37,144 nucleotides of DNA from Coxiellaceae bacterium (GTDB taxonomy: Bacteria; Pseudomonadota; Gammaproteobacteria; Coxiellales; Coxiellaceae): positions 1 through 37,144 of the forward strand of contig JARGOB010000014.1 of assembly GCA_029212925.1 (NCBI GenBank). Direction: 5' to 3'. Of the stretch, positions 26,773-36,100 are shown piece after piece; position 1 is the first letter of the stretch; each line of letters opens with the position of its first letter. The notes under the pieces were generated by a model. It ran no database searches. It had not been told where the DNA came from and saw only the letters and a program-made list of their open reading frames with translations. A program made the position numbers and the translations under genes.

Positions 26773-27549
26773 TTAATTGAATTGAGGTGTTTCCTGCAGT
26801 GGCTCCGCGGTGTCAAGTAAACTTCCGTAAGACGCCGTAATCATCAATGGTGTGTTAAGCGAAAACTTTGGCTTATACCGTTGCTTGTAACACCATATCG
26901 CGGATAGTGCGATATCAAAAACAGCCACTGTGATCATCGCCCCTATACCAATTTTTCGCAGCGTTGTTGCGCCATGTTCATTAGTGAATGCATGCGGAAT
27001 TTGACTGGCGGCAGCCACACCTAATATAGCCCCCACCAAAGCTGATAGCCCCCATTGGATATACGCACTTTTGCGTAAGATTTTATTAGCAGCCAATAGC
27101 TTCGTAAACGTAGCATACGCTTCATCTCCATTACTGACGATTGGCAATTCACGTGACGGCATATTACACATAACACGCTCAACATCTGGGTTAGCCAGCA
27201 AATACTCATCAATACAATCACCTATTTTAAGCTCTGCTTTTTGTTCAACATCAGGATACCCTTGAGAGCGTGACTTATGATCTCTTTTATATTTTTGTTT
27301 AAATTTATCATAAGTATCATAAACGGTATGTGTCTTTAAATAACCATGCAATGCAGCAAGGGTTAATGTTAAAAATATAATGGTGACAGCCGACGAAGTA
27401 ATACCATAAAACGCAAGCAGTGGGCTGTCTTTTTCCTCAGTACTTAACGACTTACTCAACATACTCGCCACATAAGCAGAGCTAAACAGTGTGCTAGCCA
27501 CAGTGAACATCATTAAATTATTTCTAACCGGTGCTACATTAATTTTCAT
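26773..27549 (-). CDS. Four-TM membrane protein of unknown function, 258 aa
   Basis: Not recognised. Two hydrophobic pairs (about residues 13-60 and 160-230) enclose a polar, cytosol-like loop of roughly 100 residues that contains a basic stretch (KFKQKYKRDHKSRS). The layout and the TM4 sequence resemble the 210-aa protein at 4467-5099. A longer frame starting at 27597 is possible, but ATG 27549 has a G-rich sequence (GGGGGTAAG) directly upstream and removes a leader with no hydrophobic or conserved character, so it is preferred. First gene of the unit with the MFS and MATE exporters, which may mean it assists them or is simply co-transcribed. Confidence 0.72.
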   Translation of the reverse strand: MKINVAPVRNNLMMFTVASTLFSSAYVASMLSKSLSTEEKDSPLLAFYGITSSAVTIIFLTLTLAALHGYLKTHTVYDTYDKFKQKYKRDHKSRSQGYPDVEQKAELKIGDCIDEYLLANPDVERVMCNMPSRELPIVSNGDEAYATFTKLLAANKILRKSAYIQWGLSALVGAILGVAAASQIPHAFTNEHGATTLRKIGIGAMITVAVFDIALSAIWCYKQRYKPKFSLNTPLMITASYGSLLDTAEPLQETPQFN

Positions 27550-27601
27550 CTTACCCCCAAGGTAACTATTACAATTTATTGCGGCTACTTTTAACATGGC
27601 T

Positions 27602-27680
27602 TAACGCTAAATAACTAATCATTAATTTAAATCTCGAGATAGTGATACAACTAATAGATCGAAATAGAAAATTAGCGTTA
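27602..27680. promoter_or_regulatory. Inverted 9-mers in a divergent promoter gap
   Basis: TAACGCTAA at 27602-27610 and its perfect inverse TTAGCGTTA at 27672-27680 are 61 bases apart between two divergent membrane-protein genes. Two half sites for one regulator would explain this, but a 9-mer pair could also be chance. Confidence 0.35.
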
Positions 27681-27737
27681 TTGGAAAGGTAAACTGCTTG
27701 CTATATTCCGCTGGTCAAAAATTAAAAGGTTCGCATA

Positions 27738-28259
27738 ATGAAACAACTAGAAGATATTGAAAACCAGCCTTACCAAACCATCAATGAAAGCAACATCTAT
27801 GATTACTGTTGGCCCGATCGCGGCATCTGCAGCGTTATACTTCCCATGTTAAAAGCAACGGCCAAACACTTAGTGTTGCCAGCAATTGTCGGCGTAATTA
27901 CTTTGAATACTGGCGTAGGTCAATTAGCTAAACGATCTGGCTCTGCATTTGCAGTCGGTGCAGGCATTACTAGTGGCATACTGCAGCTTGGCTTTCTTTG
28001 TCATGCAACCAATAATTGTATAGACCGTCAAGGCACATCATCATCAAAAGACGCACAGGCTCGCAAAGCTTGGGCTTGCTTTTTAGTCAGCCAGATATCG
28101 ACGCCAATAGCCGTGGGCTTAATAACTTATCTAACGGGGCTTCCCAATATTGGTCAACATACTGCTACGGCTTTTGGTGTAGGTGCGGCTATTGGTATTG
28201 CAGCAAACCAAGCGCTTAACTGTATGTATGATAGCCGAGCGTCTTATCTACGACAGTAG
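27738..28259 (+). CDS. Small membrane protein with internal duplication, 173 aa
   Basis: Not recognised. Two copies of a glycine/alanine-rich membrane unit are visible: LPAIVGVITLNTGVGQLAKRSGSAFAVGAG at about 47-76 and IAVGLITYLTGLPNIGQHTATAFGVGAAIG at about 123-152, both with the core [AV]VG[VL]IT-x-x-TG followed by Q, a short polar patch and [TS]AF-x-VGA. The N-terminal 30 residues are acidic and contain CWPDRGIC. Each unit is likely a hairpin of two TM segments. The protein is divergent from the 258-aa membrane protein and is followed by a strong hairpin terminator. Confidence 0.72.
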   Translation: MKQLEDIENQPYQTINESNIYDYCWPDRGICSVILPMLKATAKHLVLPAIVGVITLNTGVGQLAKRSGSAFAVGAGITSGILQLGFLCHATNNCIDRQGTSSSKDAQARKAWACFLVSQISTPIAVGLITYLTGLPNIGQHTATAFGVGAAIGIAANQALNCMYDSRASYLRQ

Positions 28260-28273
28260 TTGTATTTATTAAC

Positions 28274-28310
28274 TTAAGAATATCTATGTTGATGGCATAG
28301 ATATTCTTAA
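28274..28310. terminator. Bidirectional hairpin terminator between convergent genes
   Basis: TTAAGAATATCTATG (28274-28288) and CATAGATATTCTTAA (28296-28310) form a perfect 15-bp stem with a seven-base loop. It lies between the ends of the 173-aa gene (plus) and the LuxR-type gene (minus). T-runs beside it are short, but the stem is symmetrical and well placed to stop both transcripts. Confidence 0.7.
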
Positions 28311-28335
28311 TTTAGCCGGAAAAATGTACTTTAAA

Positions 28336-28719
28336 CTAATGAGAAACGACCAACTGATTGAGAAAATCGGCATGATTTAGTTTTTTAAGTAACTCATGAC
28401 GATTAGCACAATCGAATTTTTCGCGTAATATTTTACTGTAATCTTCAATCGTACGCTCTGAGAGATTATACTCCTGAGCAATACGTTTAGAGGTTTTTTG
28501 TTGTAAAAACTCAAGCAATATTAATCGCTGCTTGGGGGTTAAATATTTACCTTGGTACGGTGGCTTCAAGAACAAACGATCGCTAGGCAATACAGATTTA
28601 CTCGGATCTTTAGTGGCTTTTTTTAATTTCTTATACAGCATCTCGTTAAGCACATCATCCCAACGCGACTTTTTACTAGATGATTTACAGGTAGGTTTTG
28701 TATAGTGCGAAAACGTCAT
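28336..28719 (-). CDS. LuxR-type helix-turn-helix regulator, 127 aa
   Basis: The C-terminal half is a LuxR/GerE-type DNA-binding domain: LTPKQRLILLEFLQQKTSKRIAQ, LSERTIEDYSKILREKF and a final helix, residues about 60-113. The recognition helix region SERTIEDY is typical. The 55-residue N-terminal part is basic and lacks a receiver or autoinducer-binding domain, so signal input is not visible. Short single-HTH regulators of this kind are common in Legionella and Coxiella relatives. AAGGA lies at a good distance before the ATG. The target is unknown; the divergent 430-aa gene with a repeat-rich upstream region is an obvious candidate. Confidence 0.85.
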   Translation of the reverse strand: MTFSHYTKPTCKSSSKKSRWDDVLNEMLYKKLKKATKDPSKSVLPSDRLFLKPPYQGKYLTPKQRLILLEFLQQKTSKRIAQEYNLSERTIEDYSKILREKFDCANRHELLKKLNHADFLNQLVVSH

Positions 28720-28870
28720 ATTGAATTCCTTATAGGTTGACGAAAGTTAGTATTATTTTCCACACTATGTCTGTTATAGATGCTAATCTAAAACGGAAAA
28801 CAGCATATTACATCCGATGTTTTTTATCAATATTTTTAGTTAATATTTCTAATTAAAATATTTTAAATCT

Positions 28871-28926
28871 ATTCCACTTTATTCTAATTTATTCATTTAT
28901 ATTCATTTATATTCATTTATATTCAT
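28871..28926. repeat. 10-bp tandem repeat (ATTCATTTAT) upstream of the 430-aa gene
   Basis: ATTCATTTAT is repeated at 28891, 28901 and 28911 with a partial copy at 28921, preceded by two degenerate units (ATTCCACTTT, ATTCTAATTT). The period is about one helical turn, so the A/T tracts are in phase and may bend the DNA in the promoter region. Copy number may vary by slippage. Confidence 0.85.
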
Positions 28927-28985
28927 AAAAATTTAGTTTGTGATATAATCCACACAATTTTACTAAGCTTAAATGCTAAACGCTT

Positions 28986-30278
28986 ATGGTCGCATCAACT
29001 AAAATCATTACCTGGAAAAATGTAAAATCTCGCGTAAGTGAACTTAACATGCCGTTATTTAATTTAATCGAGGAAATCAACCCAAAAGACTTACCTATCT
29101 TTCTAGTCAAGTATCCATACGGCACAACAATATCAACTGACAGGCATTATTTCATTCCAGATGCGAAGGGAGAATTAAAGCCATTCGACATCGATAAATT
29201 TCCATATATGTTTGTTTTAGAGAAGGCTTTAGAGTTATATGCCGATGAAAAAGAAAAGAATATTACTCGTCAAATATACACTCCTGGATCATTCTTTCCA
29301 TACAACTTTAACAGCAGCAGAACTGGCGCCATGTCACCGAGACCAAAATCTGTCTTCACCTTATGCTCAGGCGTTAGAAATATAAATATACTACCCATTT
29401 TTAAAATGAACGACCACTATAAACAGCTATCCAAACACTTTACGATAGATAAAAAATTAAACCCGGGTAACCCTGATGATCATTTTAATATTGCACTTCA
29501 AATTTTAAAACAACAAAAATCTGATTGGCACTCGTCTGTATTAGTATTTTCCGATGAGTGGACTAAAAACATTAATGACAACCCAAAATGGTTAAAGCTG
29601 AAATGCCACCTTCTTGAGCAATGCATAAACAAAAATGCCTACAGTAAAAATCAATTTTTATTAGATCATGCGATACATGACATTATTCGGGATAACAATC
29701 TTAAATTGACCAGCTATAGCATAGAAATAATCAAACAGATGATATATATCGCTTTAGGAGATTATCCAGGCTTCAAACCTTCAACAGATGATAATGCATT
29801 ACCACGCTCAACATTAGTAGAATTACTAAATAACTTTTATCTCAATACTCCCATCATTATTGAACCAACAATACAACCACCAAAATATGGCAACCCACCG
29901 ATTTACCACGCCCTTATGCTAAGCGCCTCCATAAATAGAACATCACTTAAATCATCACAACGCTTATTTGAAATTGCAGAAAATTTCGACGCAATACTTC
30001 AAGAACTATCCACGCATTTATTAACACAAACTGCAGCATATGGGAAACTAAACAACTGCCTAGAGTATCGGCTTTATTCCGAAAGAGGCGGAAACCATAA
30101 AATAATAAAAGATTCGCTACAGCTACTACAACATGATTACAGATTCAAATATAGACATGCAAACGAAAAGGAAAATGTTGATGAAATTATTAAATCCTTT
30201 CCGAGGCGTTCATTATTTGCAAAAGCGCTTATTTCATTATCATATAATAACAACCTTGTACCAGTCAGCAATACATAA
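28986..30278 (+). CDS. Hypothetical protein of the 'ITW...YPYG' type, 430 aa
   Basis: I cannot name a function. The start (ITWKNVKSRV), then PIFLVKYPYGTTI at about 57-69, YFIPDAKGELKPF and later PPIYHALMLSASINRTSLKSSQR recall a family of hypothetical proteins that I associate with Legionella- and Coxiella-like bacteria; this is memory, not a search. No TM segment, signal peptide or Walker motif. The gene is more AT-rich than its neighbours and its promoter region holds the 10-bp tandem repeats, both suggesting foreign origin or special regulation. It is divergent from the LuxR-type gene and 73 bases upstream of the DNA glycosylase gene. Confidence 0.7.
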   Translation: MVASTKIITWKNVKSRVSELNMPLFNLIEEINPKDLPIFLVKYPYGTTISTDRHYFIPDAKGELKPFDIDKFPYMFVLEKALELYADEKEKNITRQIYTPGSFFPYNFNSSRTGAMSPRPKSVFTLCSGVRNINILPIFKMNDHYKQLSKHFTIDKKLNPGNPDDHFNIALQILKQQKSDWHSSVLVFSDEWTKNINDNPKWLKLKCHLLEQCINKNAYSKNQFLLDHAIHDIIRDNNLKLTSYSIEIIKQMIYIALGDYPGFKPSTDDNALPRSTLVELLNNFYLNTPIIIEPTIQPPKYGNPPIYHALMLSASINRTSLKSSQRLFEIAENFDAILQELSTHLLTQTAAYGKLNNCLEYRLYSERGGNHKIIKDSLQLLQHDYRFKYRHANEKENVDEIIKSFPRRSLFAKALISLSYNNNLVPVSNT

Positions 30279-30351
30279 TAACCAAAACTTTACTCCGACC
30301 CCAATAGATATTACACTGCCTCCCCTTTATTTCATATACCGTACTTATCAT

Positions 30352-30855
30352 ATGAACAACAACAGCCAATGCTTTAATGATATATCGCGCGCCGATGCCA
30401 CCACTTTAATTTTAGGCTCAATGCCTGGGGTGGCGAGCCTGCAAGCCCAGCAATATTACGCCCACCCGCGCAATGCGTTTTGGTCAATCATGCAAAGCGT
30501 TACTGGCATTGAAGCAACAGCACCCTATCAACAACGCCTTGACGCATTACGCAAACATAAAATTGCGCTGTGGGACGTGCTTGCCAGTTGTCACCGTCCT
30601 GGCAGTTTGGATAGCGCAATTAAACCCGACAGCGTTATCGTTAATGATTTTACCGCTTGGTTCGAACAACACCCAGGAATCGAACGTGTATTACTCAATG
30701 GTGGCAAAGCCTATGAATTGTTTCACCGCCATGTGTCTAAAGCGGGTTTATTGCCAGACTCTATATATATAGTGCTGTGCCCATCCACAAGCCCGGCTTA
30801 TGCAGCCATGAACTATGAGGCAAAAAAAACAGCTTGGTTGCATGCAATCAAGTGA
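30352..30855 (+). CDS. Mug/hypoxanthine-type DNA glycosylase
   Basis: A 167-aa protein of the uracil-DNA glycosylase superfamily, closest to the short DNA-deoxyinosine (hypoxanthine-DNA) glycosylases. ILGSMPGVASLQAQQYYAHPRNAFW (residues about 17-41) is the active-site region (LGSxPG.S....YYAHPxNxFW), and LCPSTSPAYA (about 142-151) is the DNA-intercalation motif before the conserved C-terminal AxMNxEAKKTAW. It removes deaminated bases in base-excision repair. A longer frame beginning at 30133 is rejected because it would run through the upstream gene and the family starts here. A 61-base copy of its 3' end reappears after the ORF6N pseudogene. Confidence 0.88.
   Translation: MNNNSQCFNDISRADATTLILGSMPGVASLQAQQYYAHPRNAFWSIMQSVTGIEATAPYQQRLDALRKHKIALWDVLASCHRPGSLDSAIKPDSVIVNDFTAWFEQHPGIERVLLNGGKAYELFHRHVSKAGLLPDSIYIVLCPSTSPAYAAMNYEAKKTAWLHAIK
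30790..30850 (+). repeat. 61-bp direct repeat, copy 1 (3' end of glycosylase gene)
   Basis: Bases from AGCCCGGCTTATGCAGCC to TGCAATCA match 31452-31512 with about five or six mismatches. This copy is functional coding sequence (the last codons of the glycosylase). Confidence 0.88.
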
Positions 30856-30929
30856 GTAAATTCGGTATTTTAATTTTCAATATTAGCCTTTACAATTCCT
30901 AACAGCAGTTAGAACGGGAACAGCTAATA

Positions 30930-31453
30930 ATGCAACATTATCACATTGCTAATCTAATTTTAGTGATACGAGGAAAAAAATTATACTCGATACAGACCTT
31001 GCTAGTTTATATGGCGTTACAACCAAACGATTGAATGAACAAGTATAACGAAACTCAAAACGATTTCCTACGGATTTTCTATTTCAACTAACTAAAGATG
31101 AAAAACAAGAGGTGGTCGCAATTTGCGACCACCTAAGCAACTTAAAATACTCAAATACAAACCCTTTCGCTTTCACAGAGCATGGGGCAATTATGGCGGC
31201 GAGCGTACTGAACTCGCCTAAAGCCATAGACATGAGCATTTTGATAATTAGAACATTTATTAAGTTGCGCCAACTACTGAACTCCCATTCAAAGTTACGT
31301 CAAAAGCTATTGGAACTAGAAAATCGTTTAGACGGTCATGATAGCACCATCAAAACCTTAATTGAGACAATTAATCAACTTATGGAAACACCTAGTAATG
31401 ACAACAAACGTCCAATAGGATTTGCACCGCGGCCAATAACGGAAAGCGACTAG
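30930..31453 (+). pseudogene. ORF6N-domain (phage antirepressor-like) gene, broken
   Basis: An ORF6N protein is readable in pieces. From ATG 30930 the frame gives MQHYHIANLILVIRGKK, then the run of seven A at 30974-30980 is one base short of what the family needs, and the sense continues in another frame as ILDTDLASLYGVTTKRLNEQV. A TAA at 31046-31048 then stands where the family has Lys/Arg (QV-stop-RNSKRFPTDFLFQL). After it the same frame stays open through AFTEHGAIMAASVLNS to 31453. One frameshift and one nonsense codon make it inactive. ORF6N genes are common in phages and genomic islands. The whole remnant sits between the 61-bp direct repeats. An intact 113-aa C-terminal frame from 31112 could still be translated. 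Confidence 0.88.
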
Positions 31454-31512
31454 CCCAGCTTATGCAGCCATGAACCATGAAGCATAAAAAACAGCTTGGT
31501 TGCATCCAATCA
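31452..31512 (+). repeat. 61-bp direct repeat, copy 2 (glycosylase-end remnant)
   Basis: AGCCCAGCTTATGCAGCC to TCCAATCA repeats the glycosylase 3' end 662 bases downstream. In the glycosylase frame it reads AYAAMNHEA and then a stop, so it is a decayed, non-functional copy. It begins within the stop codon of the ORF6N pseudogene. Confidence 0.88.
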
Positions 31513-31574
31513 CTAGCAGCCCTACCCCTTTTACTCTACAATAACTGACTTAACATGTGCATTTGGAGACCACC

Positions 31575-33053
31575 ATGAGCTACGAAAAACTCAGTCAGCA
31601 TTTTGAAAAACTATCTCATCTTAGGCAACTCGACCACCTGGCTGGTTGGGACGAACAAGTAATGATGCCGGCGGGTGGAGGTGATAGCCGTGCTGCAGCA
31701 ATGGCAACACTGAATGGCGTGCAACATGACATGCTAACTCAGCCACAAGTGGGTGAATGGCTGGCCGCTGCACGCGAACAATCATTAGAATCTCCTTGGA
31801 AAACCAGTAATCTCGCTTGGATGGATAAGCAATATCGTAATGCCACCTGTGTGCCCAAAGATTTAGTCGAAGCCAATACACGCGCAATGATGAAAACACA
31901 ACAAGCCTGGCGCGTCATGCGCGCAGACAATAACTGGAAAGACTTTGCACCATTACTCGATGAATCCTTCACCCTGACCTATGACATTGCCAAAATTCGT
32001 GGCGAAGCACTCAGCCTATCTCCCTACGACGTTATGATCGATGACTTTTGTGCTGGTGAATCACAAAGCTCGATTGACCCCGTGTTTGATAAGCTACAAG
32101 CCGCATTACCCGAACTGCTGCAACAAGTGATGCAGCACCAACAGTCGCGTCATACCCAAAAACCTCAAGGCCCATTCGATACTGAAAAACAACGCGAACT
32201 CGGCTTAGAAGCCATGCGTATATTGACGTTTGATTTTAATCACGGCCGCTTAGACATAAGTCATCATCCGTTTTGTACCGGTGGTCCGACCGATACGCGC
32301 ATTACAACACGCTATAACAACGATGAATTTATCTCAAGCATGATGGCCATCTGTCACGAAACCGGGCATGCCAAATACGAGCAGCAACTCCCACTCGAAT
32401 GGAACAACCAACCAGTCGGACAAATCCACAGCATGGCCATGCATGAATCACAATCGCTACTGATTGAAATGCAAGCCTGTCGCACATTAGAGTTTATGAC
32501 TTATCTTGAACCAATCATCAAACAACACTTTGGCGATCAAGAAGCATTCGCCGCACAAAATTTATTTGAACTGTATACCCACGTTGAGCCGGGTTACATA
32601 CGCGTCGATGCCGATGAAGTGTGCTACCCATTGCATGTCATCCTGCGCTACGAAATCGAGAAGCAATTATTCAGCGGACAAGCAAAAATCAGTGACCTAC
32701 CTGAATTATGGAATGATTACATGACCCGCTTCTTCAACCTTTCCACCTTAGGCAACGATGCCAATGGCGTAATGCAAGATGTGCATTGGCCCAGTGGCGC
32801 TTACGGCTATTTCCCAGCCTATACCATTGGTCGATTGATTGCGGCGCAACTGTTCCAACAAGCCTTAAAAGACGATGAAATCATTATGCCATCGATTGCG
32901 CAAGGGAATTTCTTTCCGTTATTCAGATGGTTAAAGCAACATGTGCATCAGCATGCCTCGTCTCTCAGCAGCAATCAAATACTGCAACAAGCCACGGGGG
33001 AGTCATTAAATCCAGACTACTTCTTGCAGCATATTAAACAACGTTATTTATAA
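31575..33053 (+). CDS. Carboxypeptidase Taq, M32 metallopeptidase
   Basis: A 492-aa zinc carboxypeptidase of family M32, which trims C-terminal residues from peptides in the cytosol. The family marks are in order: TDTRITTRY at 239-247, the zinc motif HETGH at 261-265, HESQS at 290-294 supplying the third ligand E291, and GYIRVDADEVCYPLH further on. The length is standard (about 490-500). A frame starting at 31557 is possible, but ATG 31575 has GGAG seven bases upstream and matches the usual M32 N-terminus. It stands alone between the decayed ORF6N locus and the AP2/OTU gene. Confidence 0.94.
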   Translation: MSYEKLSQHFEKLSHLRQLDHLAGWDEQVMMPAGGGDSRAAAMATLNGVQHDMLTQPQVGEWLAAAREQSLESPWKTSNLAWMDKQYRNATCVPKDLVEANTRAMMKTQQAWRVMRADNNWKDFAPLLDESFTLTYDIAKIRGEALSLSPYDVMIDDFCAGESQSSIDPVFDKLQAALPELLQQVMQHQQSRHTQKPQGPFDTEKQRELGLEAMRILTFDFNHGRLDISHHPFCTGGPTDTRITTRYNNDEFISSMMAICHETGHAKYEQQLPLEWNNQPVGQIHSMAMHESQSLLIEMQACRTLEFMTYLEPIIKQHFGDQEAFAAQNLFELYTHVEPGYIRVDADEVCYPLHVILRYEIEKQLFSGQAKISDLPELWNDYMTRFFNLSTLGNDANGVMQDVHWPSGAYGYFPAYTIGRLIAAQLFQQALKDDEIIMPSIAQGNFFPLFRWLKQHVHQHASSLSSNQILQQATGESLNPDYFLQHIKQRYL

Positions 33054-33179
33054 TTTCTAGTATTAAAAAACTAGAGCAGATTCCTTAAATGACACTTAAT
33101 AGTACGTTATGTACTTATTTATAGCGGTGCAACATGCTAATATTTGCGCCAACTAATATACAAATAAGAGACATACGCA

Positions 33180-36100
33180 ATGGCTTACCCTTTGTACGCG
33201 CCCAATGGCGCAAAAATTTCCTGGATTACAGAAAACGGTAAACACAAAACCCTCGTCATTGAAAAAAACGGAAAAAAGTATCAATTCCATACGTGTAAAA
33301 AGCGTGGAGTAGCCAAATTTGCTGCCATTGGCTTTATCAATACACACACCTTCAGACTAATGATTGACGCACCCCCCGAAGGCGAGATTAACATTAGCAC
33401 CTACCCAAAAAAGAGAAGCCCTCTAATTTCTCGACGATGGGTAGATCAACAAATCTTAACATTATGCGGCGCAGAGTACCTCAAAGGCTTAACCAATAGC
33501 CAAAAAGCGCAATTACTAAATGACCCAACACACTCACTTAGCGAAACTAAATCGAATAAAATACTTACAGTTACGCAGCTTAAAAAAAAGAACGGCAAAG
33601 CGGTGACTCTAACAATAAAATATAAAGAAAGCACGGGCAGATGGGGTATTAATGAAATCAGACGAGGCCCCTACAGGTTTAACGCGACCGTATCGTTTAA
33701 AACACGTGGCGGCGCTATTTTTCAAGCTAGAAAAATTCAAGCTAAGCTTGCAGAGCCTGGAATAAGCAATGAGGCTATTGCTACTTGGTGGCAACAGCAA
33801 TTTGGCAAAGGTAAGGCGCCCTTAACCTTTAATGGGGCAGCCATATACCTTAATGTAAGACTCTTCGGAGAAGACATTAGTGAACGCTTTAGTCAAGATG
33901 AGTTAGATGCGTGCGAAACTGAAACCGATGTAGCCATCAAGTTATTCGAGGTACGCGGTCGTCAATACATAGGCGTTGAAACCGCAACATTACCCGATGG
34001 CGCCATTCGTTATCGTGGGCATGTGCCACTCGAAAAAGGCATGCACTGGTATACAAGAGAGTGTAAAACACCATTAGAAGCGGCCATGCTGTATGATATT
34101 GCACGCCGCCAATTGAATCCTTTAACCAAAAACGGCATAAGCGTTCGCTTTAACCATTACAATTTTTTCTCAGGTGAATTCACTAAATACCACAAAATAA
34201 CAGGCACAGAAAGAGCAGAGGCCATCAAAAAAGGTGTCAGTAAATATTATGTCGTAAAGAAAACCTATGGTCATATTGCTTTTAGCCCATCACACCGACA
34301 TTTTGTCTGCAAAATTAGAAATAAAGCTGGCGACCTTGTTGCAACAGGCACCTTTAACAATGAAACGGATGCAGCCACAGCCTTTGACCAAGCCTTAACA
34401 CAACTGCATAAAGATAAAGCTAGCAAAATGCGCATTCGCAAGCACGATGCTAAAACCATTGCACAGTGGAACAGTGAAGACTTTGGAGCCTCACCATCCG
34501 CGAGGGTAAAGATAGGTGAGCTAACTGACGGCATTAACGAACTCTATGAGGCAGGTAAACTGGTTGGCTATCGCGCTTATTTTTATGCTGATGGCCACCA
34601 ATATTACAGTGATATCTTAAAATTTGAAACAGATGATGAAGCCGGTCACAAAGCCTGCTACACCAAGGCACAACAGGCTTACGATACATTATTAGCACGG
34701 TATTATAAACGCTTAAACCCACAATATGATGGCACAACAGCACTGCCTGCTACCTTAAAGCTACAACTGCCTCATAATCAAAAATGGTGGAAGAGCATAG
34801 ATAAGCTGAAAACCATAAAGAAATACTCACTCTTCCATGGCGTTAGCAAATATGGAAAATCACTTCCTACAAAATGGCAATACATCATTGACAAAACAGA
34901 CTCAAAAGGCAATCACCTTGAACTTATTATAAAACCTTTCTCATCACAGCAGGCCGCAGCAGCGGCACGAGACCGCAAAGTCAGAGAGCTATTTGAAGAC
35001 CATCACATCACGCTTGAATATTACACTAATGGAATTAACACGCCCAACGCTTACGAAATTGCCTTGGCACACTGGATTTTAAAATCAAAAGCTATTGGCC
35101 ACAACGCTGATGGCAGCCGTATTGACTTAACATCATACGATCACACAGGTAGCAATATTTATTATGATGCCGGCGAAGTCACCGGTGTTGTCGAATACCG
35201 CAAAGATAAAACCAGCACGGATAAATCTTATATTGGTATTTATGCCAAGTATGCCACTAAACCTTATGCCACTATAGCTGAAGCAAATGCTGCGGCTCAT
35301 GCGTTGAAGAATCGATTCTCCGTCACGCTAACAGCCAAAGATTTGCATAACGTGGATCTCATAGGAGATTTATTAGCCTATGATAAATCTGCACCGTTAC
35401 GCAGTGACCACTCGCTAATTAGATCAACCATTAATATGCGCTTAAGCCGAGGCTTTGGCTTACGTGGTGTTGATAACGCTGGCCAAGGCGACTGCTTATT
35501 TCATGCTTTTGCTGATCAATTGCAACTGCTAGGCGTCACTCAAACCGATGGCACAGCACATACCCATGAAAGTTTGCGCCAATTAGCCGTGCAAGAAATG
35601 CTTGAACACCTCGATCACTATCAGCCTTTTATTGTAGGTGATGCCGCAGACTTTGTCTGGAATATGGCAGCGCAAGGCGTATGGGGTGATCACTTGCCGA
35701 TTCAAGCCTTATCACGCCGTCTAAATCTCGATGTTGTGATCACCCATCGTAATGCAGGAGCCGACGAACCGCATGGTGCTCGCACCACGGTGATGCGAGC
35801 GCATAATGATGCTGATTTAAATCCAGCTCGCACCGTCATGCTTGGTTATATTGATGCCACTCATTATGTCAGCGCCCACCCATTGGCAGCAACTCATCCC
35901 AACCACTTAGACGAGGCCACACGTCATCAACGTATACGCAATCGATTAGAGGCAACAGAAATCGATCCAGGTTATGCCGGTGACGTAGCAGCGATCAACC
36001 CAGCGGCACAAGTTGGCGTAGCTGCTCCTGCTGCAGTAGATTTAGATGACGATGAAGACAGGCCCACCGCTACGAAACGCACGCGGTCTTTGACGCCAGA

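Noticed and set aside
30133..30351. N-terminal extension of the DNA glycosylase
   Set aside because: The extra 73 codons overlap the end of the 430-aa gene and are absent from this short glycosylase family.
33056..33075. TCTAGT...ACTAGA stem after the M32 gene as a terminator
   Set aside because: Only six AT-rich pairs and no following T-run; likely chance.
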